Shown piece after piece: positions 1 through 9,597 of a stretch of 64,000 nt of DNA. Numbering within the stretch: position 1 is the stretch's first letter; the number at the start of each line of letters is the position of its first letter. The DNA is from an uncultured Bacteroidota bacterium. GTDB taxonomy: Bacteria; Bacteroidota; Bacteroidia; Bacteroidales; P3. The DNA is taken from contig CADAQX010000022.1 in assembly GCA_902790215.1 (NCBI GenBank), forward strand, positions 1 to 64,000. Reading direction: 5' to 3'. Under the pieces are notes generated by a model, which saw only the letters and a program-made list of their open reading frames with translations, was not told the origin of the DNA and made no database searches. The translations under genes and the position numbers were made by a program.

Positions 1-136
1 CAACATCGGAAACGCCCTTTCTCGGCTTTACAGAAGCCTTTTGGGGACACTTTGGACAATTACCTTGTCTTTTCTGACAGACTCTTGCCGCCGCCTCACT
101 ATCCCGGTGACAGTGGAATAACTGCCCTGGCTCTAT
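1..136. other. Left window edge, no confident gene
   Basis: Two plus-strand frames are open from the edge: frame 1 to a TAA at 136-138 and frame 2 to a TAA at 119-121. Either could be the last 39-45 codons of a gene that starts outside the window and converges on the tRNA, but neither stretch carries a motif I recognise. Nothing else is visible here. Confidence 0.3.
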
Positions 137-168
137 AAAAAAAAGAGGGTGCCTTTTGGGACACCCTC
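137..168 (-). terminator. Rho-independent terminator of tRNA-Ser
   Basis: The arms 145-151 and 162-168 form a perfect 7-bp GC-rich stem around a 10-base loop. Read leftward, the stem is followed by eight T residues (A-tract at 137-144 on the plus strand). It sits 36 bases past the 3' end of the leftward tRNA gene, so it is the natural stop for that transcript. Confidence 0.85.
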
Positions 169-203
169 ATTTCAAATATTTCTCGGTGACGAGGAAACTT
201 CAG

Positions 204-288
204 CGGAAAGAGAGGGATTCGAACCCCCGGACCCTCGCAGGTCAACGGTTTTCAAGACCGCCGCATTCGACCGCTCTGCCATCTTTCC
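204..288 (-). tRNA. tRNA-Ser (anticodon UGA)
   Basis: The leftward strand folds as a class II tRNA. A 7-bp acceptor stem pairs 288-282 with 211-205, the discriminator is G, the anticodon loop CTTGAAA gives anticodon UGA, a long variable arm follows, and the T-loop is GGTTCGAATCC. The long variable arm and the anticodon both indicate serine (UCA and related codons). The 3' CCA is not encoded, so it must be added after transcription. The gene stands alone between its own promoter and terminator. Confidence 0.95.
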
Positions 289-337
289 ATGCGTCAATCA
301 GTATGTTGCATCAATATGCCACTTCTTTTTGACTTTG

Positions 338-368
338 CAAATATAGGAAGATTCTGCGACATAGCAAA
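338..368 (-). promoter_or_regulatory. Bacteroidota-type promoter of tRNA-Ser
   Basis: On the minus strand there is TTTG (365-368), 19 bases, then TATATTTG (338-345). This matches the Bacteroidota sigma factor consensus TTTG-N19-TAnnTTTG exactly. Transcription would start near 331, about 43 bases before the mature tRNA 5' end at 288. Confidence 0.85.
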
Positions 369-385
369 AAAAAATGAATTATTGC

Positions 386-760
386 TTGAACCCAAATCGG
401 TCATTAGGCCGACATTTATATCCTTTCTCGCTTTTTCAGGTCTCTTTATGCCATATCAGCATTTCTTTATGTTCCATGACGTTACTTGGGCTCGGCATAG
501 CAAGCAAGCTTCCTCTGCTCTTGAAAATAACGTTGCTCCCATTCGGTCGCGACGTTATTTTGCGTAACATTCGGCATCTTGTCAACATCCCTGTCTCGCC
601 GTAGCTCGCTACGCCTTAACTTCGTTGACGTTGCTGTTGCTCGGCATAGTAAGCAAGCTTCCTCTGCACTCGCTTTACGCAACGTTCGCCAGCGATATGG
701 CCAATCTGCTCGAAACAAATACTAATCTGGCACAAATCCCAATGACCGATTTAGGTTGAA
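386..760. repeat. Noncoding repeat block (dispersed family)
   Basis: No credible gene lies between the tRNA promoter and 898. The block opens with a motif AACCCAAATCGGTCATTAGG (389-408), and its inverse, slightly changed, recurs at about 741-757. A roughly 30-base direct repeat (GCTCGGCATAG...CCTCTGC) lies at 490-518 and again at 639-667. The part 389-600 resembles 26210-26335 in order and wording. The short frames here have no motif and change freely between copies. Confidence 0.7.
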
Positions 761-866
761 TGCTTGATTGTGTCAATGCTTGAATGAAAAAAACTTAAAC
801 AATCAAACAATCAGACAATCAAGCAATCAATTTTCAATTTCCACTTTTCACTTTTCACTTTTCATC
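760..866. repeat. Low-complexity ATTGCTTG / TTTTCA repeats
   Basis: Short words related to CAATCAAG and its complement (760-830) are followed by repeated TTTTCA or CACTTTTCA words (835-866). The same words recur at 13787-13900, 43390-43505 and 59040-59080 (first type) and at 1520-1590, 26510-26540 and 44560-44600 (second type). Confidence 0.7.
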
Positions 867-897
867 GGTCACATTGTACCAATTTGTTTTTTTTTTG

Positions 898-905
898 TAT
901 ATTTG
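898..905 (+). promoter_or_regulatory. -7 box TATATTTG before acyltransferase
   Basis: TATATTTG matches the TAnnTTTG box and is followed by GC as usual. It ends 53 bases before the ATG at 959. The upstream TTTG element is imperfect at the usual distance (TTG at 874-876), so this is a candidate. Confidence 0.6.
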
Positions 906-958
906 CACGATAAAATTCAATGCCTTGACTTGGAATATTATTATATAAAAGTATAATA

Positions 959-1519
959 ATGAGAAAGATTTGGATAGCACTCGTGAAATTGCGCGGTTGG
1001 CGTTTCGTTATTCCCACCCCGAAAGAACGGCCGGAGATTCGTCATTGTGTGGTGGCGGTCGCCCCTCACACGGCTTTTGTGGACTATATTGTGGGGGCCG
1101 CCGTGCTTTTTGCCGCTGGTGTGAAACCCAAGATTTTTGTGAAGAAGGAGTTCTTTAACTTTTTCACCCGTCCGCTGCTGCTCCGCCTCGGACTGGTGCC
1201 CGTTGACCGCGGGAACCGCCACAACGGCTTGGTGGAAAAGGCTGTGGAACTGCTCCGCGAGGACAACGACGCGTGCATTATCATCACACCCGAAGGCACC
1301 CGCAAGCCTGTAAAACGGTTTAAGCGGGGATTCTACGAAATTGCCACTCATGCAGGTGTTCCCATCATGCTGGGCTTTATGGATTTCAAGACCAAGACTG
1401 CGGGATACGGTCCCACGATTCTGCCCACGGGCGACTATGACGCCGATGTGGAACGAATGCTGGACTTTTTCCGTCCCATCCACGCAAGACACCCCGAAGG
1501 CTGGTACTTTGGGAGTTGA
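959..1519 (+). CDS. Small PlsC-like lipid acyltransferase
   Basis: This is a member of the PlsC/LPLAT acyltransferase superfamily, which transfers an acyl chain to a lysophospholipid or related acceptor at the inner membrane. The HX4D catalytic motif is His37-Asp42 (HTAFVD). The EGTR motif that binds the acceptor phosphate is at 112-115, and a conserved LVPVDRGN block lies between them at 79-86. At 186 residues it is shorter than classical PlsC (about 240) and lacks a long N-terminal membrane anchor. It stands alone, followed by a low-complexity spacer before purL. The family is clear; the acceptor lipid is not, so I give no symbol. Confidence 0.85.
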   Translation: MRKIWIALVKLRGWRFVIPTPKERPEIRHCVVAVAPHTAFVDYIVGAAVLFAAGVKPKIFVKKEFFNFFTRPLLLRLGLVPVDRGNRHNGLVEKAVELLREDNDACIIITPEGTRKPVKRFKRGFYEIATHAGVPIMLGFMDFKTKTAGYGPTILPTGDYDADVERMLDFFRPIHARHPEGWYFGS

Positions 1520-1646
1520 AAGTTGAAAATTGAAAATTGAAAAATTGTCGAAAGATGCGCCAGCCATTTTCACTTTTCATTTCTCATCAACTTATCAACG
1601 GATAAACTGATAAATGAATTAACAACAAAGTATAAACTTACAACAC
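1520..1646. repeat. Low-complexity spacer before purL
   Basis: Runs of GAAAATT and TTTTCA words are followed by CAACTTATCAACGGATAAAC (1588-1607), which belongs to the TTGATAAG repeat family also seen near 9.5, 12.0 and 59.0 kb. No TAnnTTTG box stands out, so the purL start site of transcription is not visible. Confidence 0.5.
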
Positions 1647-4600
1647 ATGATAAGAAGAATTTTTGTAGAGAAGAAAAAGCCCTTTGCCGTTGCGGCCAAG
1701 GAGCTGAAAGAGGAGATGGAGAAATATCTGGGCATTGTCCCAGAGGCAGGACAGGATTTACAGGTACGCGCCCTGATGCGTTACGATATCGAGAACCTCT
1801 CGGACGAGACATACCAGAAGGCCAAGTCCACCGTGTTTTCTGAACCGCCCGTGGATATCCTCTATGAGGAGGAGTTCCCCCATGGCGAGGAGGACTTTGT
1901 CTTTACTGTGGAATACCTGCCTGGACAGTTTGACCAGCGGGCCGATAGTGCGGTGCAGTGCGTATGCCTGCTGAACCCCGCCGAGCAACCCGTTATCAAG
2001 TCGGCCACAACCTACGTCATCAGCGGCAACCTCACCCCCGAGCAGCGCGAGGCGGTTATCAAGCACTGTGTGAACCCCGTAGATAGCCGTGTTACTGACT
2101 CACCCAAACCCGAAACGCTGGCAGAGCACTACGACGAGCCTGCCGATGTGAAGATATTCGACGGTTTCGCCACTATGCCCGAGGATGAACTGAAAGAACT
2201 GTACGGCTCGCTGGGCCTTGCTATGACCTTTGCCGACTTCCTGCACATACAGCGTTATTTCCGCGACGAGGAGAAGCGCGACCCCAGCATGACCGAGATT
2301 CGTGTGCTGGACACCTACTGGAGCGACCACTGCCGCCACACGACCTTTGCTACGGAGCTGACCGATGTCAAGTTTGACGAAGGAGAGTACCGCCCGCTGA
2401 TTGAGGCCGCCTTCCAGCAATATCTGGCCGACCACAAAGAGCAATACGAAGGACGCACGGACAAATACGTATGCCTGATGGATGTGGGCACATTGGCTGC
2501 CAAACGGCTCCGCAAAGCTGGACTGCTGAACGACCAGGAGGTGAGTGACGAGATCAACGCCTGCAGCATCGTGGTGCCTGTGAGGATGGACGGCAAGAAT
2601 GAGGAATGGCTTGTCAATTTCAAGAACGAGACACACAACCACCCCACGGAGATAGAGCCCTTTGGCGGTGCAGCCACCTGCCTGGGCGGATGCATCCGCG
2701 ACCCCTTGAGTGGGCGCACTTACGTATATCAGGCCATGCGTGTGACAGGTGCCGCCGACCCCACCAAGCCCCTGTCCGAGACACTGCCCGGCAAACTGCC
2801 CCAGCGCAAGATTGTCACCACCGCAGCACACGGCTACAGCAGCTACGGCAACCAGATTGGTCTGGCCACAGGCTTGGTGAACGAGATATACCATCCCAAC
2901 TATGTGGCCAAACGCATGGAGATTGGCGCCGTGATTGCAGCAGCTCCCCGCCGCCAGGTGAAGAGGCTGACGCCGACTCCGGGCGACATCATCATCCTGC
3001 TGGGCGGCCGCACGGGACGCGACGGCTGCGGCGGTGCCACAGGTGCCTCCAAAGCCCACAACACCGCCTCGCTGACCACTTGCGGCGCCGAGGTGCAGAA
3101 GGGTAACGCTCCCACCGAGAGAAAGATTCAACGCCTGTTCCGCCGTGAAGAGGTGTCGTCGCTGATTAAGAAATGCAACGACTTCGGTGCCGGCGGAGTG
3201 AGTGTAGCCATCGGCGAGCTGGCCGACGGGCTGCAGATTAACCTGGACAAAGTACCCAAGAAATATGCCGGATTAGACGGCACCGAGCTGGCCATCAGTG
3301 AAAGCCAGGAGCGCATGGCAGTATTGGTTGCTCCCGAAGATGTGGACAAGATGCTGGCCTATGCCGACGAGGAGAACCTCGAGGCCGTGGTGGTGGCAAC
3401 CGTCACCGAGGAGCCCCGTATGGTCATCAGCTGGCGCGGCAAAGAGATTGTGAACCTCAGCCGCCGCTTTATCGACACCAACGGCGCGCACCAGGAGACT
3501 CAGGTTTCCGTAGCCATGCCCTCGGCAAAAGAGACAGCCGATACTGGAGCCACAGATTCTTCAGAAAGCATCAAGGAGCGCTGGCTGAAGAACCTCTCCA
3601 ACCTGAACGTCTGTTCTCAGAAGGGACTGGTGGAGATGTTCGACAGCACCATCGGTGCCGGGAGCGTGGTGATGCCCTACGGCGGCAAGACACAGATGAC
3701 TCCCACCCAGAGCATGGTAGGCCTGCTGCCCACCCTCACCGCCGAATGCGATACGGTGACCATTATGAGCTACGGATTCGACCCCTACCTGAGCAGCTGG
3801 AGCCCCTTCCACGGTGCTGCCTATGCAGTGGTGGACTCTGTGGCCAAAGTGGCTGCTGCGGGCGGCGACGTGCGCCGCATACGGCTCACTTTCCAGGAAT
3901 ACTTTAAGAAACTGGGGCAAGACCCCTACCGCTGGGGACAACCCTTGGCCGCCCTGCTGGGTGCATACAACGCCCAGATGGGTCTGAAACTGCCCGCCAT
4001 CGGTGGCAAGGACTCCATGAGTGGCACATTCAACGACATCGACGTGCCCCCGACGCTGTGCAGCTTTGCCGTGGGCATCAGCAATCTGAAGCATGTGGTC
4101 ACTCCCGAACTGAAGCAGCCGGGCAATTACCTGTACCTGCTGGAGGTGAAACCCGACAAGGACGGCATGCCCAACTACAAGATGCTGCTGGCCATGTACC
4201 ACGCCCTGTACCAAGCCGTGGGCAAAGGCTCCATCAAGTCGGCCTATGCAGTTGGCTTTGGCGGCATTGCCGAGGCCGTGAGCAAGATGTCCTTCGGCAA
4301 CCGCATGGGCGTGCAGTTCGACAGCAAACTCAGCACCGAGGAACTGTTTGAAAAGAAATACGGTGCCATCGTCGTGGAGGTGTTCAACTGCGGCTGCCTG
4401 CCAGCCATCGCCCGCAAGATTGGCCGCGTGACCGACACCGGGATGTTCGAAATAAACGGCGAGAACATTTCAATGGACGAAATGCTACAGGCCTGGACAA
4501 GCCCGTTAGAGGAGATTTTCCCCACCAACAGCGGTGCATCCACCGATACAGCCATCCGTCAGAACAGCCTCTACAAGGCCAAGAACATCTATGTCTGCAA

Positions 4601-5411
4601 ACACAAGTCGGCCAAACCGCATGTGTTCATCCCCGCCTTCCCCGGCACAAACTGCGAGTACGACTCTGCCCGCGCATTCCTTCGTGCCGGTGCCGAGGCC
4701 GAGATCAAGGTGTTCCGCAATCTCAACGCCAATCAAATCCACGAGAGTGTCGAGGCCTTTGCCCATGCCATCGACAACAGCCAGATTGTGATGATACCCG
4801 GCGGTTTCTCGGCGGGCGACGAACCCGAAGGCAGTGCCAAGTTCATCACCAGCGTGTTCCGCAACCCGCAGATTAGCGATGCAGTCATGCGTTTGCTGAA
4901 AGAACGCGACGGACTGATGCTGGGCATCTGCAACGGATTCCAGGCACTGGTGAAACTGGGTCTCGTGCCATACGGCGAGATACGTCAGCAGAGCGAGGAC
5001 TCCCCCACCCTTACGTTCAACACCATCGGCCGCCACCTGAGCATGATAGCACACACCAAGGTGGTGAGCAACCTGTCGCCATGGCTGCAGAAAGCCGAGC
5101 TGGGCAAGAGCTATGTGGTGCCCATCTCCCACGGCGAGGGTCGCTTTGTGGCTCCCAAAGAGTGGATTGACAAACTCTTCGCCAACGGGCAGGTAGCCAC
5201 ACAGTATGTTGACCTGAACGACCGCACAACCATGCAGGAGCCATACAACATGAACGGCTCGTATATGTCCATCGAAGGCATCACCAGCCCCGACGGCCGC
5301 GTGCTGGGCAAAATGGCACACAGCGAGCGTTGGCGTCCGGGCACCTACCGCAACATCGTGGGCGACCAAGACCAGCTCATCTTCGAAAGCGGTGTTGCCT
5401 ACTTTGCATAG
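1647..5411 (+). CDS. purL: Phosphoribosylformylglycinamidine synthase
   Basis: PurL (FGAM synthase) makes FGAM from FGAR, glutamine and ATP, step four of purine synthesis. At 1254 residues this is the long single-chain form, which carries its own glutaminase. The DHCRHTTF substrate-binding block lies in the N-terminal third and the two AIR-synthase-like halves follow. The class I glutamine amidotransferase domain is at the C-terminus, with Cys1095 in GICNG, His1162 and Glu1164 in SHGEG as the triad. All key residues are present and the protein is full length. purE (9598) is in the same direction but separated by unrelated genes. Confidence 0.98.
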   Translation: MIRRIFVEKKKPFAVAAKELKEEMEKYLGIVPEAGQDLQVRALMRYDIENLSDETYQKAKSTVFSEPPVDILYEEEFPHGEEDFVFTVEYLPGQFDQRADSAVQCVCLLNPAEQPVIKSATTYVISGNLTPEQREAVIKHCVNPVDSRVTDSPKPETLAEHYDEPADVKIFDGFATMPEDELKELYGSLGLAMTFADFLHIQRYFRDEEKRDPSMTEIRVLDTYWSDHCRHTTFATELTDVKFDEGEYRPLIEAAFQQYLADHKEQYEGRTDKYVCLMDVGTLAAKRLRKAGLLNDQEVSDEINACSIVVPVRMDGKNEEWLVNFKNETHNHPTEIEPFGGAATCLGGCIRDPLSGRTYVYQAMRVTGAADPTKPLSETLPGKLPQRKIVTTAAHGYSSYGNQIGLATGLVNEIYHPNYVAKRMEIGAVIAAAPRRQVKRLTPTPGDIIILLGGRTGRDGCGGATGASKAHNTASLTTCGAEVQKGNAPTERKIQRLFRREEVSSLIKKCNDFGAGGVSVAIGELADGLQINLDKVPKKYAGLDGTELAISESQERMAVLVAPEDVDKMLAYADEENLEAVVVATVTEEPRMVISWRGKEIVNLSRRFIDTNGAHQETQVSVAMPSAKETADTGATDSSESIKERWLKNLSNLNVCSQKGLVEMFDSTIGAGSVVMPYGGKTQMTPTQSMVGLLPTLTAECDTVTIMSYGFDPYLSSWSPFHGAAYAVVDSVAKVAAAGGDVRRIRLTFQEYFKKLGQDPYRWGQPLAALLGAYNAQMGLKLPAIGGKDSMSGTFNDIDVPPTLCSFAVGISNLKHVVTPELKQPGNYLYLLEVKPDKDGMPNYKMLLAMYHALYQAVGKGSIKSAYAVGFGGIAEAVSKMSFGNRMGVQFDSKLSTEELFEKKYGAIVVEVFNCGCLPAIARKIGRVTDTGMFEINGENISMDEMLQAWTSPLEEIFPTNSGASTDTAIRQNSLYKAKNIYVCKHKSAKPHVFIPAFPGTNCEYDSARAFLRAGAEAEIKVFRNLNANQIHESVEAFAHAIDNSQIVMIPGGFSAGDEPEGSAKFITSVFRNPQISDAVMRLLKERDGLMLGICNGFQALVKLGLVPYGEIRQQSEDSPTLTFNTIGRHLSMIAHTKVVSNLSPWLQKAELGKSYVVPISHGEGRFVAPKEWIDKLFANGQVATQYVDLNDRTTMQEPYNMNGSYMSIEGITSPDGRVLGKMAHSERWRPGTYRNIVGDQDQLIFESGVAYFA

Positions 5412-5440
5412 AAAGAGTAACCTTTAGACATCTATACAAT

Positions 5441-6952
5441 ATGAAAAAAACAATTTTAATATGCACCTTGCTGCTGGCCACGATGGCCACCATTGCCAAT
5501 CCCGTTGGCAAAGAGCGTGCCGCACGTGTGGCCAGTAACGCCATAGTTCGGTTCCATGCCGAGCGACACGGGGTTGCCGCCAAGCAGCCCGTTGAGCTGA
5601 CCGATGTGTCTCAAGCATTAGGATTCAACCTACTTCATATCTACCAGTACCGCTACAACGGTGTTGAGGGATTTATCATCATCAGCGGCGACGACATGAC
5701 GGACCCCGTACTGGCATTCTCCGACGAGGGCACACTGGATCTCTCCGGCACCTTCGACAGCAAACACCCCGAAAAGAACCCGGCCTTCATCCAACAGCTA
5801 AGGCACTATTCCAAAGAGATAAGCCATGGCCGGGAAACCAAAGCCAAGGCTCCCGCTCATATAGCCCGTAAATGGCAATTGTTCGAATGCGACTACAGCC
5901 CTGAGAAAGGCGACTTATACAATGACAACATCCCCCCTCTGCTGGGTGGTATGAAATGGGATCAAGGCAAGCCCTATAACGACATGTGCCCCGGGGGTTC
6001 GGTCACCGGATGCGTGGCCACCGCCTTCGGCATGATAATGAACTATTGGAACTATCCGGAACACGGCTTCGGGAGGCATTCATATAACGGTGCCACCAAT
6101 CCCGCCGCCTATCCCAACTGGACATACGGCACTCTCTCGGCCGATTTCGAGAACACCTACTATGACTGGGACAACATGCCCGACTACGTCATGATAAATA
6201 GCACCAATGCCGAAAAGAAAGCGGTATCCACCCTCCTTTTCCAGATAGGCGTGGCTTTAGAAATGCACTACACTCCCGATGGGAGCGGCTGCTGGTCTCT
6301 ACCCGAATACGCCATCTTCGACACCAGTCTGCACATCAGCCCCTCTGTCAGCGTCACCTATTGCATCCCCAAACATTTTGGCTACAAATTCTCCTACGCC
6401 GGAATGCGTGACTCCATTGGCAACGACACGCTGTGGCTACAGATGCTTTACAACAGCCTTGCCGAAGGCAAACCCATCTACTATGCCGGCTGGGCCAAGG
6501 ACACTAACGAGGCCGGCCACAACATGTCGGGACACGGCTACGTCATCGATGGATATTTCTCAGACGAGCTTGATTCCAACTACTTCCATATCAACTGGGG
6601 TTGGAGCGGTAATTCCAATGCATTCTTCAAGATTGATGCCATGACCCCCAGTGGCTTCGACTTTACCCAGTGGCATGGTGCCGTTATCGGTTTTGAGCCC
6701 GACACTTCCTACCACGGCTACGACTACCTGGGCATCCATGCTCCCGCCATCGACGATGCAACCATCTATGGAGGCAAAGGCCACGTCACTGTCCTCAACG
6801 CGCAGGGCCGTCGCATCGCCGTCTACGACGTCATGGGACGAGAGGTGCTTGGCTGCATCTCCCACGACTCGGAATGGAGAATGTCTCTGCGCCCCGGCTT
6901 CTATGCCGTAAAAGTCGATGCAACCCCTGCAAAGAAAGTATTAGTTTTTTAA
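5441..6952 (+). CDS. Secreted C10 (streptopain-like) cysteine protease
   Basis: The protein is a 503-residue secreted peptidase of family C10 (streptopain/SpeB type). Residues 1-20 are a signal peptide, followed by an inhibitory Spi-type propeptide to about residue 150. The catalytic domain has the nucleophile Cys191 in TGCVATA and His365 in GHGYVIDGY, followed by a Trp-rich INWGWSG block. The last 60 residues (VYDVMGREV..., ending KKVLVF) look like a T9SS type A sorting domain, so it is probably delivered to the cell surface. An open frame extends upstream to 5330 inside purL, but the signal peptide fixes the start at 5441. It begins 29 bases after purL and may share its transcript. Confidence 0.92.
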   Translation: MKKTILICTLLLATMATIANPVGKERAARVASNAIVRFHAERHGVAAKQPVELTDVSQALGFNLLHIYQYRYNGVEGFIIISGDDMTDPVLAFSDEGTLDLSGTFDSKHPEKNPAFIQQLRHYSKEISHGRETKAKAPAHIARKWQLFECDYSPEKGDLYNDNIPPLLGGMKWDQGKPYNDMCPGGSVTGCVATAFGMIMNYWNYPEHGFGRHSYNGATNPAAYPNWTYGTLSADFENTYYDWDNMPDYVMINSTNAEKKAVSTLLFQIGVALEMHYTPDGSGCWSLPEYAIFDTSLHISPSVSVTYCIPKHFGYKFSYAGMRDSIGNDTLWLQMLYNSLAEGKPIYYAGWAKDTNEAGHNMSGHGYVIDGYFSDELDSNYFHINWGWSGNSNAFFKIDAMTPSGFDFTQWHGAVIGFEPDTSYHGYDYLGIHAPAIDDATIYGGKGHVTVLNAQGRRIAVYDVMGREVLGCISHDSEWRMSLRPGFYAVKVDATPAKKVLVF

Positions 6953-6976
6953 CCCCAATAAACCCCATACAACCCC

Positions 6977-8431
6977 ATGAATACAGCAATCAAAGACCTC
7001 CAGCCCGCCGCCGTATGGCACTACTTTGGCGAACTGATGAATATTCCCCGTCCATCCAAACACGAAGAAAAAGTCTCCGCTTACCTGCAGGAATTTGGCC
7101 GCCAGCACGGCTACGAGACACTTGTCGACGAGGTAGGCAATGTCCTGATACGCAAACCCGCCTACAAAGGCTATGAGAACGCGCCCGGCGTATGCCTCCA
7201 AGCACACATGGACATGGTGTGCGAGAAAAACGGCGACAAAAGCTTTGACTTCCTCACCCAGCCCATCGAGGCGTTTGTGAAAGATGGCTGGCTCATCGGC
7301 GACGGCACCACCCTTGGAGCCGACGACGGCATCGGCGTGGCCGCCGCTCTGGCCATCCTCGACGACAACACCATCCAGCATGGCCCCCTCGAATGCCTCT
7401 TCACCGTGGATGAAGAGACCGGCCTCACCGGAGCCGCCAATCTCCACACCGACTGGCTCAAGAGCAGCATTCTCCTCAACTTCGACGACGAGGACGAGGG
7501 CGAGTACTGCATAGGGTGTGCCGGTGGCATCGACACCACCGTGGCCATCGACTACACCACCCGCCCGGTACCCGCCAACGAGCGTTCCTACCGCATTCAA
7601 GTCTCCGGCTTGACCGGCGGACACAGCGGCGACGACATCAACCGCGGACGCGGCTGCGCCATCAAAATCCTCAACCGCATCCTGTGGAACACCACCGAGC
7701 ACTGCAAGATAGGTCTAGCCCGCATCGACGGCGGCAACCTGCGCAATGCCATCGCTCGCGAAGCTTGGGCCGACATCGTGGTGTCCTACGACCACGAAGA
7801 TGCCTTCAAGAAAATGGTGGCAGACTTTGCCGAGCACATCAAGTTCGAGTTCCGCAGCACCGAACCCAACCTGCAGATAGCCCTCACCCCCATTGACGAA
7901 CCGGCCTGCCTGATTGACCGACAGACTCAATACAACCTGCTCAACGCCCTCTTTGCCTGCGCCCACGGCGTACTGGCCATGAGCCGCGAGATAGAGAACT
8001 TCGTGGAAACTTCCACCAACCTCGCCTCTGTCAAGATGGACGACCATCAAATCCACATTGCCACCAGCCAGCGCAGCTCGGTGGAGAGCGCCAAACACGC
8101 CGCCGCACAGAAAATCGAGGCCACCTTCCGCATGATAGGAGCCCACGTCTCGCACGGCGACGGCTACCCCGGCTGGACACCCAATCCCGACAGCAAAGTG
8201 CTCAAAGTGGGCGTGGAGACCTACAAACGCATGTTCGGCCACGACCCCATTGTCCGCGCCATCCATGCAGGCCTTGAATGCGGCCTCATCGGCGAGAAAT
8301 ACCCGCACATGGACATGATAAGCTACGGCCCCACCCTGCGTGGCGTACATGCACCCGGCGAGAAGATTGAAATCAAGACCGTCGAGATGTTCTGGAACCT
8401 TACATGTGAAATCTTGCGTAACCTAAAATGA
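6977..8431 (+). CDS. pepD: Aminoacyl-histidine dipeptidase (PepD)
   Basis: PepD is a cytosolic M20-family metallo-dipeptidase with broad specificity, including Xaa-His dipeptides. Metal-site residues are visible: His77 and Asp79 in QAHMDM, Asp116 in GADDGIG, and Glu146/Glu147 in DEETGLTGA. The lid-domain signature SGLTGGHSGDD and the C-terminal PGWTPNP block are also present. Its 484 residues match the family. It follows the C10 protease by 24 bases and overlaps gpsA by four bases (ATGA), so the stop of one and the start of the next are probably coupled in translation. Confidence 0.95.
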   Translation: MNTAIKDLQPAAVWHYFGELMNIPRPSKHEEKVSAYLQEFGRQHGYETLVDEVGNVLIRKPAYKGYENAPGVCLQAHMDMVCEKNGDKSFDFLTQPIEAFVKDGWLIGDGTTLGADDGIGVAAALAILDDNTIQHGPLECLFTVDEETGLTGAANLHTDWLKSSILLNFDDEDEGEYCIGCAGGIDTTVAIDYTTRPVPANERSYRIQVSGLTGGHSGDDINRGRGCAIKILNRILWNTTEHCKIGLARIDGGNLRNAIAREAWADIVVSYDHEDAFKKMVADFAEHIKFEFRSTEPNLQIALTPIDEPACLIDRQTQYNLLNALFACAHGVLAMSREIENFVETSTNLASVKMDDHQIHIATSQRSSVESAKHAAAQKIEATFRMIGAHVSHGDGYPGWTPNPDSKVLKVGVETYKRMFGHDPIVRAIHAGLECGLIGEKYPHMDMISYGPTLRGVHAPGEKIEIKTVEMFWNLTCEILRNLK

Positions 8432-9435
8432 TTGGAGTACTCGGAAGCGGTTCCTGGGCCACCGCTGTTGTCAAACTGCTGTTAGAGCAACCTTCCGCAA
8501 AGGTATGCTGGTATGTTCGTGAACCTGAAATACGCAAAAGCCTTGCCAAACACGGGCACAACAACCGCTACCTCGGCGAAGTGACTATCGACCCGACACG
8601 CATTGAAATATGCCGCACACCGCAGGAGGTTGCCGACCGGTGCGAAATCATCTATCTCGTCATCCCCACGGCATTTCTCCACTCCGCCCTCCAGCAAATC
8701 GACCCCGCCACCCTCAGGCAACGTTACCTGGTCTCTGCCATCAAGGGCTTCGTCCCCGAGGCCGATATGATTGTCACCGACTACCTGCAGCACTGCTACC
8801 AAGTGCCCTCCGAGCAACTGGCCATCATCAGTGGCCCCACCCATGCCGAAGAGGTAGCGCGCGAAAGGCTCACCTTCATCACTGCCGCCTCATCCAACAT
8901 GGTGCTGGCCGAGAAGATCATGCAGCAACTGCGCTGCCGCTATATCAACATCTCCCACTCCACCGACATGCGCGGCATACAATTCGCCACGGCGCTCAAG
9001 AACATCTATGCCGTTGCCGCCGGCATCTGCAAGGGCATGGGCAGCGGCGACAACCTCATGGCCGTCCTCGTCAGCTACGCCATTGCCGAAATGCGCTCCT
9101 TCCTCAAAGTCATGCAGCCCAGCACCGTCGTCAGCCTCTTGCCCGAGAACATGCCGCCCTACATTGGCGACCTCCTCGTCACCTGCTATTCGCAGCTCAG
9201 CCGCAACCGCACCTTTGGCACCATGATTGGCCGCGGCTACACCGTCAAGAGCGCACAACTCGAAATGCACATGATTGCCGAAGGCTACTATGCCGTCAAA
9301 AGCCTGGAGAAAGTACGGCAGGAGCACCATATCGAATTGCCCATAGCTCAAGCCGTTTATATGATACTCTACGAAAACGCACGCCCCGACGTCATACTGC
9401 GTGCTTGGCAAATACGTACCTCAAACAACAACTAA
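8428..9435 (+). CDS. gpsA: Glycerol-3-phosphate dehydrogenase [NAD(P)+]
   Basis: GpsA reduces dihydroxyacetone phosphate to sn-glycerol-3-phosphate, the backbone for phospholipids, in the cytosol. The N-terminal Rossmann motif is GVLGSGSWA (3-11). Lys106 in SAIKGF matches the conserved active-site lysine, and the C-terminal domain has the conserved ALKNIYAVAAGICKGMG block. Length (335) is normal. The start overlaps the pepD stop (ATGA). It provides substrate for acyltransferases of the type encoded at 959, although the two are not adjacent. Confidence 0.95.
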   Translation: MIGVLGSGSWATAVVKLLLEQPSAKVCWYVREPEIRKSLAKHGHNNRYLGEVTIDPTRIEICRTPQEVADRCEIIYLVIPTAFLHSALQQIDPATLRQRYLVSAIKGFVPEADMIVTDYLQHCYQVPSEQLAIISGPTHAEEVARERLTFITAASSNMVLAEKIMQQLRCRYINISHSTDMRGIQFATALKNIYAVAAGICKGMGSGDNLMAVLVSYAIAEMRSFLKVMQPSTVVSLLPENMPPYIGDLLVTCYSQLSRNRTFGTMIGRGYTVKSAQLEMHMIAEGYYAVKSLEKVRQEHHIELPIAQAVYMILYENARPDVILRAWQIRTSNNN

Positions 9436-9442
9436 ACAATTT

Positions 9443-9597
9443 CGTTGTCCGTTGATAAGTTGATAAGTTTATGATTTATCGTTGTCCGTTGATAAGTTTA
9501 TACGACTCGCAACATATCAACATATCAACGCAAAACATATCAACTAATCAACGCAAAACATATCAACAAATCAACATACCAACATATCAACCTTACC
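9443..9597. repeat. TTGATAAG / ATATCAAC repeat spacer
   Basis: This gap is made of a near-direct duplication of TTGTCCGTTGATAAGTT (9445 and 9482 onward), followed by many copies of ACATATCAAC and CAAAACATATCAAC. The same word family fills 12015-12122 in inverse orientation and 58966-59068 in the same orientation. No promoter or gene is evident. Confidence 0.8.

Noticed and set aside
482-718. 78-codon minus-strand frame between tRNA-Ser and the acyltransferase
   Set aside because: It is built from an internal direct repeat and has no motif or conserved copy; repeat DNA explains it.
2100-3131. 343-codon minus-strand open frame inside purL
   Set aside because: Shadow of the PurL reading frame; PurL is full length with all catalytic residues, and the antisense product shows only low-complexity Gly/Val/His patterns.
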